Below are positions 10,719 through 18,665 of a stretch of 64,000 nucleotides of DNA, piece by piece (position 1 is the first letter of the stretch; each line of letters begins with the position of its first letter). A program made the position numbers and the translations under genes. The notes beneath the pieces were generated by a model. That model saw only the letters and a list, made by a program, of their open reading frames with translations, was not told where the DNA came from and made no database searches. Source of the stretch: Fibrobacter sp. (GTDB lineage Bacteria; Fibrobacterota; Chitinivibrionia; Chitinivibrionales; Chitinispirillaceae); assembly GCA_012513915.1 (NCBI GenBank), contig JAAZBG010000033.1:33976-97975 (forward strand), given 5' to 3'.

Positions 10719-10951
10719 TAAGGCCAATCCTTATTGTAATTGTCATCAAACAGGTGTTACCTGATTAGTCGTGCTGTGCAGTATTAAAATGCCGCGTTTA
10801 ATAGTTTAATCAATGACAAGTATCACACGGCATTCAGAATTTATGCATTCATCCCCGTCTATAGATTAGTAATAAATAAAACCCCGGAGAATTAAAATTT
10901 TCTGCTTAGATAACGATTATCGTACGGCTGCAGCGAAAAAAGTGACAGCAA

Positions 10952-11677
10952 TCACAGTTTTGTTTTTTTTCTTGCAATGCAGAACAGATATCCTATGTAC
11001 CTGTATGCTTCCAGTCTGTAAAAAACATCAATTTCTTTATGGAATGCCATTTTTATCTGCTTGTCAGCAAAAAAACCACTACTGTCTTCGAGGCGGCGGG
11101 CCATGTGAGCGTAGTAATTATCCCAGCCACTGGGTGGAACAAGTGACATAAAGTGAATATCAAACCCTGTTTCATCAAGCAGGTTTCTATATGATTGCTC
11201 ATTTTCATAGTCAAAGCGGTCATGTTCAAAAATGTTCAAAATTTCATCGGGGATTTGTTCTGTTAACAGGATAAGATCCGAGAAACTAACCCATCCGCCA
11301 CGGCCAAGCCATGAAGATGCAACACTCAGTCCCTTTCGGCGGGTAATAAATGACAATATTCCACCCTCCATTAAAATCAGTTCAAACGGGGTCTCTGAGT
11401 AGTCAAGAGTGGTTAAATCGGCATTTACAAAATTTATAAGATGACTTACATTTCGCTCAACTGCCATTTGCCGCGCATAGGCGATATTTTCTGTGCTGAT
11501 ATCAACTGCTGTTACTTTACATCGAAATTCTGCCGCAAGATTACAGGATGCATCACCATACCCGCATCCCAGATCAAGTACTTTACTTGATGGATTAATG
11601 CCGGCGAATCGTGCTGATGCAAAGGAGAACTCTTTACCGGCCGGTGATGTGTAATTCGAATTCAGATCAGTAACCAT
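10952..11677 (-). CDS. Class I SAM-dependent methyltransferase
   Basis: 241 residues. Motif I VLDLGCGYGDAS (about 33-44), motif II-like VTAVDIS, and FELILMEGGILSF make a Methyltransf_25/11-type fold. The region FSFASARFAGINPSSK before motif I is usual for cyclopropane- or ubiquinone-type enzymes. The C-terminal part (GWDNYYAHMARRLEDSSGFF) is reminiscent of small-molecule methyltransferases found next to redox genes. It is encoded 80 bases downstream of mraY on the same strand. Substrate unknown. Confidence 0.8.
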   Translation of the reverse strand: MVTDLNSNYTSPAGKEFSFASARFAGINPSSKVLDLGCGYGDASCNLAAEFRCKVTAVDISTENIAYARQMAVERNVSHLINFVNADLTTLDYSETPFELILMEGGILSFITRRKGLSVASSWLGRGGWVSFSDLILLTEQIPDEILNIFEHDRFDYENEQSYRNLLDETGFDIHFMSLVPPSGWDNYYAHMARRLEDSSGFFADKQIKMAFHKEIDVFYRLEAYRYIGYLFCIARKKTKL

Positions 11678-11757
11678 TTATTGTTTCCATTGTTACAGGT
11701 TAAAGGCATACTTAAATCCATCTTCACCTGATTACAAATATCAGGTGATGTTTAATC

Positions 11758-12894
11758 TTATCTGACTTTCAAAAATATTACAAGGCTTAACACCAGAAGA
11801 ACAATAGAGATTATATGAAACCGCCATGCAATCTTTGATTTTATCTGAAACTCGCCAGCATACATTCCACTTTTACGCATCTTGATCTGGAAATGGTGAT
11901 GAATAGGGGCCCTCAGAAAAATGCGTTTTTTAGTCATTTTGTAATACCCGATCTGCATGAATACAGAGACAAACTCCATAATGAATATAAAGCAGACGAT
12001 CGGGATAAATGCTCCTGCTTTGGTGAAAATAAAAATGATACCGATAAGGCCGCCAAGCCCGACTGCGCCACTGTCGCCCATAATCACACTTGATGGTGGA
12101 GAGTTGAACCAGAGATAGGCAAGCAGTGTTCCGATAACGGCACCAATAAGTGGTAATAGTTCCTGAAGACCAACGATATGTGGAATTAAAAGATAATTTG
12201 CCCAATGAGCATTGCTTGACACAAATGATATTACACCAACAAAAAGAAGACTTGTTATCGATGGCACCGCGGCAAGTGTATCGAACCCATCGGTGAAGTT
12301 CACGCCATTTGCAAGCACTGCAATGGTAAGTGTCATAAATGGTATGAACAACCAGAATGGCAGGTAGGGGAAACTCTTATCAATGCTAAGAAAAGGAATG
12401 TTGAGTGATCCGTTGATATTTGGAATCAGTTCATAGGCTGCGATTGCAACAACAAGCGATATCAAGATGTAGAGAAACAGGCGTAAACCCGCCGAAATTC
12501 CATCAGCTTTATATTGAAACTCCTGCTTTGTCATCTGGCCAAGTGCAACTTTCTTTTTGTTCACCACTTTGGCGATATCATCCACTGCACCGATAATTCC
12601 AAAGAATACGTAGATGATCAGTGCTGATACTACATACGAATTAAACCGGACAGTGACAAGTGTCGTAATGGCTACAATTACAAGAAAAAGAATACCGGCA
12701 GGCATAACCGGTTCATGAGCCTTCTCTTTTGATTCAAATTCTGATGTCATATTGAATTTGCGGAGGAACTTAATAAACGGTGGCATTAAAAGCATAGCAA
12801 GGAGAAATGATAGTACAGTCGCAACACCGGTGCTGAGCAGACGACTGTTTAAAGCGTAGAGATTGCTATGGTTATAAAGAAACTCGATTAGCAT
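11758..12894 (-). CDS. mraY: Phospho-N-acetylmuramoyl-pentapeptide-transferase (MraY-type)
   Basis: 378 residues with about ten membrane helices. MraY signatures: DDIAKVVNKKK on the first cytoplasmic loop, NGVNFTDGFD, MGDSGAVGLGG, and the MraY-specific histidine cluster APIHHHFQ. The enzyme transfers phospho-MurNAc-pentapeptide to undecaprenyl phosphate, giving lipid I. Two things are unusual: the gene stands alone rather than in a dcw cluster, and the conserved MGG-type turn after the first helix reads MPAG. Both suggest either a diverged main MraY in a scattered dcw layout or a second paralogue. The histidine cluster argues against WecA/TagO. Confidence 0.88.
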   Translation of the reverse strand: MLIEFLYNHSNLYALNSRLLSTGVATVLSFLLAMLLMPPFIKFLRKFNMTSEFESKEKAHEPVMPAGILFLVIVAITTLVTVRFNSYVVSALIIYVFFGIIGAVDDIAKVVNKKKVALGQMTKQEFQYKADGISAGLRLFLYILISLVVAIAAYELIPNINGSLNIPFLSIDKSFPYLPFWLFIPFMTLTIAVLANGVNFTDGFDTLAAVPSITSLLFVGVISFVSSNAHWANYLLIPHIVGLQELLPLIGAVIGTLLAYLWFNSPPSSVIMGDSGAVGLGGLIGIIFIFTKAGAFIPIVCFIFIMEFVSVFMQIGYYKMTKKRIFLRAPIHHHFQIKMRKSGMYAGEFQIKSKIAWRFHIISIVLLVLSLVIFLKVR

Positions 12895-13191
12895 ATAATA
12901 TCCAGGATGTAAAAATGTTCTGACACTTGAGAATGTTCAACAGTTACAAAATGTAGTTGTTAATAAACATTACAATTATTTGGATTTAAAAATAATTTAA
13001 CGCGTTCAATTGTAAAAGAGACATCTGGTAATAATTAAACCTGATTATCCCCTGGTGGAGAGTAACGCTGTGAGTATTACAACTATAGTAAGAGAGAATC
13101 AATTAATGAGTTGCAACTTTTCCGAAAAACACATTCCTGTACTTGAAATAAATTATTTTATAAGTCACTTTTTTGGGAGGAAATGGAGTTT
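12895..13191. other. Divergent intergenic region (mraY / folD)
   Basis: About 300 bases, AT-rich, between divergent mraY and folD. It should hold promoters for both. No riboswitch-like fold or small gene was recognised; a short ORF from 13055 overlaps folD out of frame and is not credited. Confidence 0.45.
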
Positions 13192-14037
13192 ATGGGTGCA
13201 CTTATTCTTGATGGTAAAGCGTTGGCGAAAGCAGTTGAAGCACAGCTAAAAGAACGGGTTGATTCTTTTAAGGAGAAAACCGGAGGATCAATACCTCTGC
13301 TTGCAACAATTCTTGTCGGATCAGATCCCGCTTCTGCAACGTATGTGAAAATGAAGGGAAATGCATGCGCCCGGGTTGGAATAGAGTCCCGCCGTATAGA
13401 AATGCCTGAATCAACGACAACCGAAGAGTTGTTGGAGCAGATCGATGTACTCAACGAAGATGACCAGGTTTTTGGTATCCTGCTGCAACACCCGGTTCCT
13501 GATCAGATTGATGAACGTGCGGCGTTTGATAGAATTGCGATCGAAAAGGACGTTGATGGCGTTACCTGTCTTGGATTTGGAAAAATGGCAATGGGTGAAT
13601 TTGCATTCGGCAGTGCGACGCCGGCAGGAATCATGACTCTCCTTGAAAGTTATAATATTCCCATTGAAGGAAAACATGCTGTTGTTGTCGGTCGCAGTCC
13701 CATTCTTGGAAAACCGATGGCTATGATGCTTCTCAGTAAAAATGCCACAGTCACCATCTGTCATTCAAAAACCAAAGATCTGCCATCAATTGTCAGGACT
13801 GCAGATATTGTCGTAGGTGCTGTCGGAAAACCCGAATTTATCAAAGGTGAATGGATCAAAGAGGGTGCTGTTGTTGTTGATGCCGGATATCACCCGGGCA
13901 ATGTCGGTGATATTGATCTCAAATCGGTAATCGATCACTGCAGTGCTTATACCCCGGTTCCCGGTGGTGTCGGACCGATGACCATTGCCACGCTTATTAC
14001 TCAGACAATGCTTTCGGCAGAACGGCGTATCGCATAG
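13192..14037 (+). CDS. folD: Methylenetetrahydrofolate dehydrogenase / cyclohydrolase
   Basis: 281 residues from the ATG at 13192 (GGGAGG 11 bases upstream); an ATG at 13183 sits only 2 bases from that site and is less likely. FolD hallmarks: [20 protein letters not shown], with the catalytic Lys in [34 protein letters not shown]; and the nucleotide loop [18 protein letters not shown]. The last is the NADP-binding GRSxxVGxP region with Ile-Leu in place of the usual Val. The C-terminus [15 protein letters not shown] is diagnostic. The enzyme interconverts 5,10-methylene- and 10-formyl-THF in the cytoplasm. It is a monocistronic gene here. Confidence 0.96.
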   Translation: MGALILDGKALAKAVEAQLKERVDSFKEKTGGSIPLLATILVGSDPASATYVKMKGNACARVGIESRRIEMPESTTTEELLEQIDVLNEDDQVFGILLQHPVPDQIDERAAFDRIAIEKDVDGVTCLGFGKMAMGEFAFGSATPAGIMTLLESYNIPIEGKHAVVVGRSPILGKPMAMMLLSKNATVTICHSKTKDLPSIVRTADIVVGAVGKPEFIKGEWIKEGAVVVDAGYHPGNVGDIDLKSVIDHCSAYTPVPGGVGPMTIATLITQTMLSAERRIA

Positions 14038-14196
14038 ATCAAATGTTCTAATCCATGGATGTACAGAGAACGCTTATGAAATTTCAGGAAACAAAATTGT
14101 GTGTCTGTGGTAAACTGATCTGAACAAATTTTCCCGCCACGGATTATCCCGATCGGCATCAGAGATGTTTTTTAGGAATCGGATACCTGGTAACGT

Positions 14197-16212
14197 ATGA
14201 AAATGCAATGGCTTGATGAACTGAATACTGCTCAGAAAAAGGCGGTGACCTTTGGTAATGGCCCCTTACTTGTTGTGGCTGGTGCGGGAAGCGGCAAGAC
14301 AAAAACTCTTGCAAGCCGTGTTGCCTATCTGGTATCAAGTGGAGTTTCGCCCGAGCGTATCCTGCTTCTGACCTTTACCCGCAGGGCATCACGGGAGATG
14401 CTCAGCCGTGCATCACAGATTCTTGGTGATGAATCGGTGCTTGCTCAGGTCTGGGGAGGGACGTTTCATGCTGTTGCCAACAGACTTTTGAGAATCTATG
14501 CGCAGGCACTTTCTATATCTCCGGACTTTACCATTATCGATCAGTCCGATAGTGAAGACCTCCTTGATGTGATCAGGACTAAACGGTGTGATGCAGCCAA
14601 AAAATCACGATTTCCCCGGAAGGGAACACTGCTTGCAATCTACTCAAGAAGAATGAACAGCGGTGATGATCTTGACTATATCCTTAAAAAGTTCTTTCCA
14701 TGGTGTGAACGCTGGAAAACGGAACTGAAAGATATTTTTAAAGAGTACGTGGCGCACAAACAACGCCAGAACATTCTCGACTATGATGACCTGTTGCTCT
14801 ACTGGTTTTATCTTCTTGATGATCCAAAAAGTGCAGCGCATGTCGAAGGACGGTTTGATCATATTCTTGTTGATGAATATCAGGATACCAATAAACTTCA
14901 ATCTGATATTTTACAAAGGATGCGCAGAACCAATAAAAATATCATGGTTGTGGGTGATGACGCACAGAGTATCTATAGTTTCAGGGCTGCGACTGTGCGC
15001 AATATGCTTGACTTTCCGAAGATATTTGACAATACGGAAATTGTCACCCTTGAACACAACTACCGGTCAAGCAGTTTTATTCTTGACACAACAAACAGGG
15101 TGATTGCGCAGGCGAAGGAGCGCTACTCGAAAAATCTGTTCTCCACACGTAATGACGGTACAAAACCGCAGCTTATTACCTGTAAGGATGAACAGCATGA
15201 GGCCGATATTGTTGTAGAGAAGGTATTGGCTAATTTCGAAGCCGGCATTGCGCTTCATGATCAGGTTGTGCTGTTTCGTGCCGGTTCACACAGCGCAGCG
15301 CTTGAACTTGCGTTGGCAAAGAAAAATATCCCGTTTCATAAATATGGCGGGTTGCGGTTTCTTGAGGCTGCACATGTAAAGGATTTCATCTCCTACGTAA
15401 GGATACTTGAAAACAAACAGGACGAGATCGCCTGGTTTCGGGTGCTTCAACTGATAAAAGGAATCGGTCCTGTAAGTGCGGGTGCGATCTACACTCATTT
15501 GACAGAGAATAACTTCGATATCGATAAACTTGACAATGCGCCGGTAGCTACCGATGCCCGCAGGGAACTGCACCATTTTCAAAGGATGCTTCAGGATAGT
15601 AGCCGTAAGGATGATGCATCACTTATCTCGCAGCTTGAGCGGATAAGTCTGTACTATCTTCCTTTACTTGATGAAAATTATGATAATCCGCAGCCGCGCC
15701 GCAATGACATTGAACATATTATTCAGTTGTCGCAGTCAAGCCGTTCCCGTACACAGTTTCTGTCCGATCTGATTCTCGACCCGCCGGCATCGACCAGTGA
15801 TCTTGCCGGACCCGGACATCGTGATGAAGATCATCTTGTTTTGTCAACAATACATTCATCAAAGGGCTGCGAGTGGGATACCGTTTTTCTGATACACGCT
15901 GCGGATGGCTGTTTGCCGTCCGATATGGCAACCGGTGATGATAACGACATCGAAGAGGAACTGCGGCTTGCCTATGTTGCAATGACCCGTGCCAAAAACC
16001 ATCTTTATGTAACATGGCCGATGCGGTTCTATTCGAAACCATCGACATTTACCGATCATCATGTGTATGGTCAGTGCAGCCGGTTTTTCAGTAACGAAGT
16101 AAAAGAAACAATGGAACTCGTTGTAGATAAAGAGGAAACACCGCAGGATGAGGCGGTGTCGCTGGCACCGGTGGAGGATGTAAAAAGTAAATTGAGAAAT
16201 TTTTGGGAATAG
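14197..16212 (+). CDS. UvrD/PcrA/Rep-family superfamily 1 DNA helicase
   Basis: 671 residues. All SF1A helicase motifs are present: Q motif LNTAQKKAV, motif I GAGSGKTKTL (about 28-37), motif II DEYQDTNK, motif III VGDDAQSIYSFRAA, motif IV LEHNYRSS, motif V STIHSSKGCEWDTVFLI, motif VI ELRLAYVAMTRAK. It is a 3'-5' translocase of repair or replication restart. It is somewhat shorter than typical PcrA/UvrD (~720). The tail after motif VI is reduced and acidic, so the usual RNA-polymerase-binding Tudor-like end seems absent; Rep-like is also possible. Start at the first ATG of MKMQW. Confidence 0.93.
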   Translation: MKMQWLDELNTAQKKAVTFGNGPLLVVAGAGSGKTKTLASRVAYLVSSGVSPERILLLTFTRRASREMLSRASQILGDESVLAQVWGGTFHAVANRLLRIYAQALSISPDFTIIDQSDSEDLLDVIRTKRCDAAKKSRFPRKGTLLAIYSRRMNSGDDLDYILKKFFPWCERWKTELKDIFKEYVAHKQRQNILDYDDLLLYWFYLLDDPKSAAHVEGRFDHILVDEYQDTNKLQSDILQRMRRTNKNIMVVGDDAQSIYSFRAATVRNMLDFPKIFDNTEIVTLEHNYRSSSFILDTTNRVIAQAKERYSKNLFSTRNDGTKPQLITCKDEQHEADIVVEKVLANFEAGIALHDQVVLFRAGSHSAALELALAKKNIPFHKYGGLRFLEAAHVKDFISYVRILENKQDEIAWFRVLQLIKGIGPVSAGAIYTHLTENNFDIDKLDNAPVATDARRELHHFQRMLQDSSRKDDASLISQLERISLYYLPLLDENYDNPQPRRNDIEHIIQLSQSSRSRTQFLSDLILDPPASTSDLAGPGHRDEDHLVLSTIHSSKGCEWDTVFLIHAADGCLPSDMATGDDNDIEEELRLAYVAMTRAKNHLYVTWPMRFYSKPSTFTDHHVYGQCSRFFSNEVKETMELVVDKEETPQDEAVSLAPVEDVKSKLRNFWE

Positions 16213-16240
16213 TGTACAATGGGGGATGTGTGCCCGGATA

Positions 16241-16307
16241 GTAGGGGACGGTCGCGACCGTTCCCATACACCGTAAATAATGTAGGGGACGGTCGCGACC
16301 CTCCCCA
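16241..16307. repeat. Two copies of a GGGACGGTCGCGACC palindromic element
   Basis: Copy 1 (16241-16268) and copy 2 (16281-16307) share TAGGGGACGGTCGCGACC; each is a near-perfect palindrome able to form a hairpin (GGGGACGGTCGCGACCGTTCCC in copy 1). They lie in the 117-base gap between the helicase and the M48 lipoprotein. The high GC contrasts with the surrounding DNA. This looks like a dispersed REP-type intergenic repeat. Confidence 0.8.
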
Positions 16308-16329
16308 TCCATTAAAAGGAGAAAAATAT

Positions 16330-17172
16330 ATGAGAGGTAGATCACGATTTGCAGTTTTTACAGTCACGGTTGTTTCGACGATGATATTGTCGTGCAGTTC
16401 AGTAAACGACGCAATAAGGACATTTTTTTTGCCTGACGAGGATGAAATTGCGATGGGGAACAAGTTCAGTAAGGAGATAGAAGCTGATAACACCAATTAT
16501 CCGCCATATACAGGAGATCCCAGAGTGTCAGGATATATCGATTCACTGGGGCAAACGATTGCAGCTGTACAAAAAGACTGGACATCTTCATTACTCAAGT
16601 TTAAATTCAGCATTATAAAAAATGACACAATGATTAATGCATTTGCAGTTCCTGGTGGGCATGTTTATTTATATACCGGTCTGCTTCTTGCGGCGGAAAA
16701 TGAGGCTCAGGTTGCCGGTGTTATTGCTCATGAAATCGCACACATCACAAAGCGTCATAGTGCTGATATGCTTGTAAAACAGAATGGGCTTGCAATAGTC
16801 AACAGCATGATATTCGGTACTGATGAGTCGTCGATTGGAGTTTTAGCTGGCATTATTGGAAATCTAACATTTTTAAAATTTAGCCGTGAAAATGAATATG
16901 AGGCCGACAGCTGTGCCGTTGCCTATACCAAAACGGCCGGAATGAATCCACAAGGGATGAGTCAGTTTCTTGGTATTCTTCTGAAAAAATATGGTGAAGA
17001 GAGTACACGAATTCTCGAACCTGTTGCGACTGCAACGTCCACCCATCCAAAAGTTTCCAAGCGTATTGAGGAAGTTAATGGAATTATTCAACGGTCGGCT
17101 ACTAGTGCTAGTGATACAACAAGGGATCTGAATTCGGTCAGGTATGCTGCGATTAAGGCGCTGATAAAGTGA
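16330..17172 (+). CDS. M48-family zinc metalloprotease lipoprotein
   Basis: 280 residues from the ATG at 16330, which has AAAAGGAG upstream; a longer in-frame reading back to 16219 merely translates the palindromic repeats. A lipoprotein signal ends at Cys22 (MILSC). The zinc motif HEIAH is at 134-138 and the third-ligand box ENEYEAD at about 187-193. The family (LoiP/YcaL/BepA-like) does outer-membrane quality control in the periplasm, clearing misfolded barrel proteins. No TPR extension is present, so it is the short LoiP-like form. Confidence 0.9.
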   Translation: MRGRSRFAVFTVTVVSTMILSCSSVNDAIRTFFLPDEDEIAMGNKFSKEIEADNTNYPPYTGDPRVSGYIDSLGQTIAAVQKDWTSSLLKFKFSIIKNDTMINAFAVPGGHVYLYTGLLLAAENEAQVAGVIAHEIAHITKRHSADMLVKQNGLAIVNSMIFGTDESSIGVLAGIIGNLTFLKFSRENEYEADSCAVAYTKTAGMNPQGMSQFLGILLKKYGEESTRILEPVATATSTHPKVSKRIEEVNGIIQRSATSASDTTRDLNSVRYAAIKALIK

Positions 17173-17194
17173 AACTTTAAGATACTTAATTTTT

Positions 17195-17234
17195 ATACGG
17201 TAAAGGATTATTGCAACATTCTTTACCGTATTTC
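17195..17234 (+). terminator. Rho-independent-type terminator after the M48 gene
   Basis: An 11-bp perfect stem (ATACGGTAAAG ... CTTTACCGTAT) with a 15-base loop, 22 bases after the protease stop. The T-run after the stem is short (TTC). Confidence 0.7.
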
Positions 17235-17332
17235 TGCCATAATCTTCCGCTTTTCACAATCAAGTTCGAACCAGAAAATGCCGATACATATATAAGTATC
17301 ATCATTAGCATATATACAGGCAGGGACGAACT

Positions 17333-18133
17333 ATGGAACTTCCGAAGGTAACATCTGTTGTATCAACGTACACATCTATTCCAGTAAGTGTTCCTGCTGA
17401 AACAAAATCCGCACAAACGGGAACATCAACGCTCAGGCAGGAACCTGATACTGTAGAACTGTCTCCTCAGGCCGCTGCACTGGCAAAGGCAGTTGACGTA
17501 GTCGCAAGGAAGATTGAATCATCATGGAACCGGGGAGATCCTGTTCCTCCAATGTTTGTATCCAATGAAAAGCAAATTGACATTATTAAAAAGAGTATTC
17601 TTAATAAGTCAACCATACCCCTGGATGATAATACTGTTTCAAAGGCTGCTGAAACATTGTGGAAAAATGCGGGGTACCGGCTTGATACTGCACCTCCGCC
17701 ATCAAATACGAGTTCCGGTAATGCCTATAATTTTCTAAAAAAATCTGATCGTTTGGAGCTGGATAAGATCTATGAGCAGGCTGAAGCTGATGGATTGGAT
17801 GCATTCCGAATCGCTGGGGATGCAGCATTCCCTATTGCACTACAAAGAATGAAAGAAGTCGACATTGCAAACGGTGGCGTTTACTATGATGAATCATACA
17901 TCACACCTTTATCAAAAGAGGAATGGGCATTTCTCAATAACGTAGACAGGTTGAATGAAATTCGTTCAAAGATGCATCTTGATACTTACGATCCCGGTAA
18001 AGTTACTTCCGCCATGAAAAATTCAGACAATCTCGCTGGATTGTTTCAGGAGATGCTTGACAATAAAAAACCGGAGTTGCTGTTCAGTGATACTGAAACT
18101 GCTTCTATTGTACAAACCCTTTTAAAATCGTAA
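17333..18133 (+). CDS. Hypothetical protein, 266 residues
   Basis: I do not recognise this protein. The first ~45 residues are low-complexity, rich in Ser/Thr/Val/Pro, and lead into DTVELSPQAAALAKAVD. That phrase resembles the linker before the helical part of flagellar regulator FlgM and related flagellar cargo proteins. The rest is predicted helical and hydrophilic, without signal peptide or membrane helix, so it is cytoplasmic or exported by a non-Sec route. It is flanked by a terminator upstream and a long spacer downstream, so it is a single-gene unit. No flagellar genes are nearby; the flagellar hint is weak. Confidence 0.55.
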   Translation: MELPKVTSVVSTYTSIPVSVPAETKSAQTGTSTLRQEPDTVELSPQAAALAKAVDVVARKIESSWNRGDPVPPMFVSNEKQIDIIKKSILNKSTIPLDDNTVSKAAETLWKNAGYRLDTAPPPSNTSSGNAYNFLKKSDRLELDKIYEQAEADGLDAFRIAGDAAFPIALQRMKEVDIANGGVYYDESYITPLSKEEWAFLNNVDRLNEIRSKMHLDTYDPGKVTSAMKNSDNLAGLFQEMLDNKKPELLFSDTETASIVQTLLKS

Positions 18134-18189
18134 CCGAGTTATATAGCTCTGAAATCAGCTTAACAACAGTAACTATCTGATTATATCCT

Positions 18190-18282
18190 GATCCCGTCGG
18201 GATCAAATCTTTATGGAATACATGAAGACAAAAAAAATTCCGAGTCCCATTAGGGACGATATATTTATTATCCATATCGCAA
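18190..18282 (+). repeat. Left copy of inverted repeat flanking the defence island
   Basis: About 93 bases containing two small hairpins: GATCCCGTCGGGATC at 18190-18204 and GTCCCATTAGGGAC at 18243-18256, followed by a TATATTTA box. The reverse complement of 30242-30332 aligns along its full length: by hand count about 65 of the first 78 aligned positions match, including the spacing between hairpins. A second palindrome, AGAAAATTTAATTTTCT, lies directly to its right. Confidence 0.85.
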
Positions 18283-18665
18283 GAAAATTTAATTTTCTCC
18301 ATTGTACTTAGAATCAATTCGGAGCTCAATTGAACTATTTTTTTCCACTCAGAATGTATTCGAAGGACATTTGAATACCTTTTTAGTCGCAGAATCACTT
18401 AGAAGCACAATTGAATTTATCCTGTATCCAGAGTACTACAATGCAGAAATGGAGCATTCTTTTTGAAAGATTCTATTCAATTTCAGGTGTTGCTCGTTTA
18501 TTCCGCCTGTGCCTCTATTTATATTGTTAGACAAGGTGTTGGATTTTGTTTACACAGCTTTTTTGCAAACTCGGGCTATTGTAACAAATAATATTACCGG
18601 AAAAAATCGAAACTACTTTTGCATAAAAATCCGATTTGTGATAAACGGTTACAGGAGAATGCTGC
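18283..18665. other. Leader region of the defence island, no gene seen
   Basis: About 380 AT-rich bases between the left repeat and the first island gene. ORFs here (18105-18398 minus, 18509-18712 plus) have no family resemblance and overlap repeat or coding DNA. The promoter of the island operon is expected here; AGGAG occurs 8 bases before the first ATG. Confidence 0.45.

Noticed and set aside
16219..16329. N-terminal extension of the M48 protease
   Set aside because: Merely translates the palindromic repeats; the ATG at 16330 has the ribosome-binding site and a lipoprotein signal.
15859..16496. Minus-strand open frames over the helicase end and the palindromic repeats
   Set aside because: They translate the helicase backwards and the GC-rich repeats; no support.
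18190..18282. CRISPR-like or tRNA-linked attachment site
   Set aside because: Repeats are not in a regular array and no tRNA is present; the inverted-repeat reading fits better.
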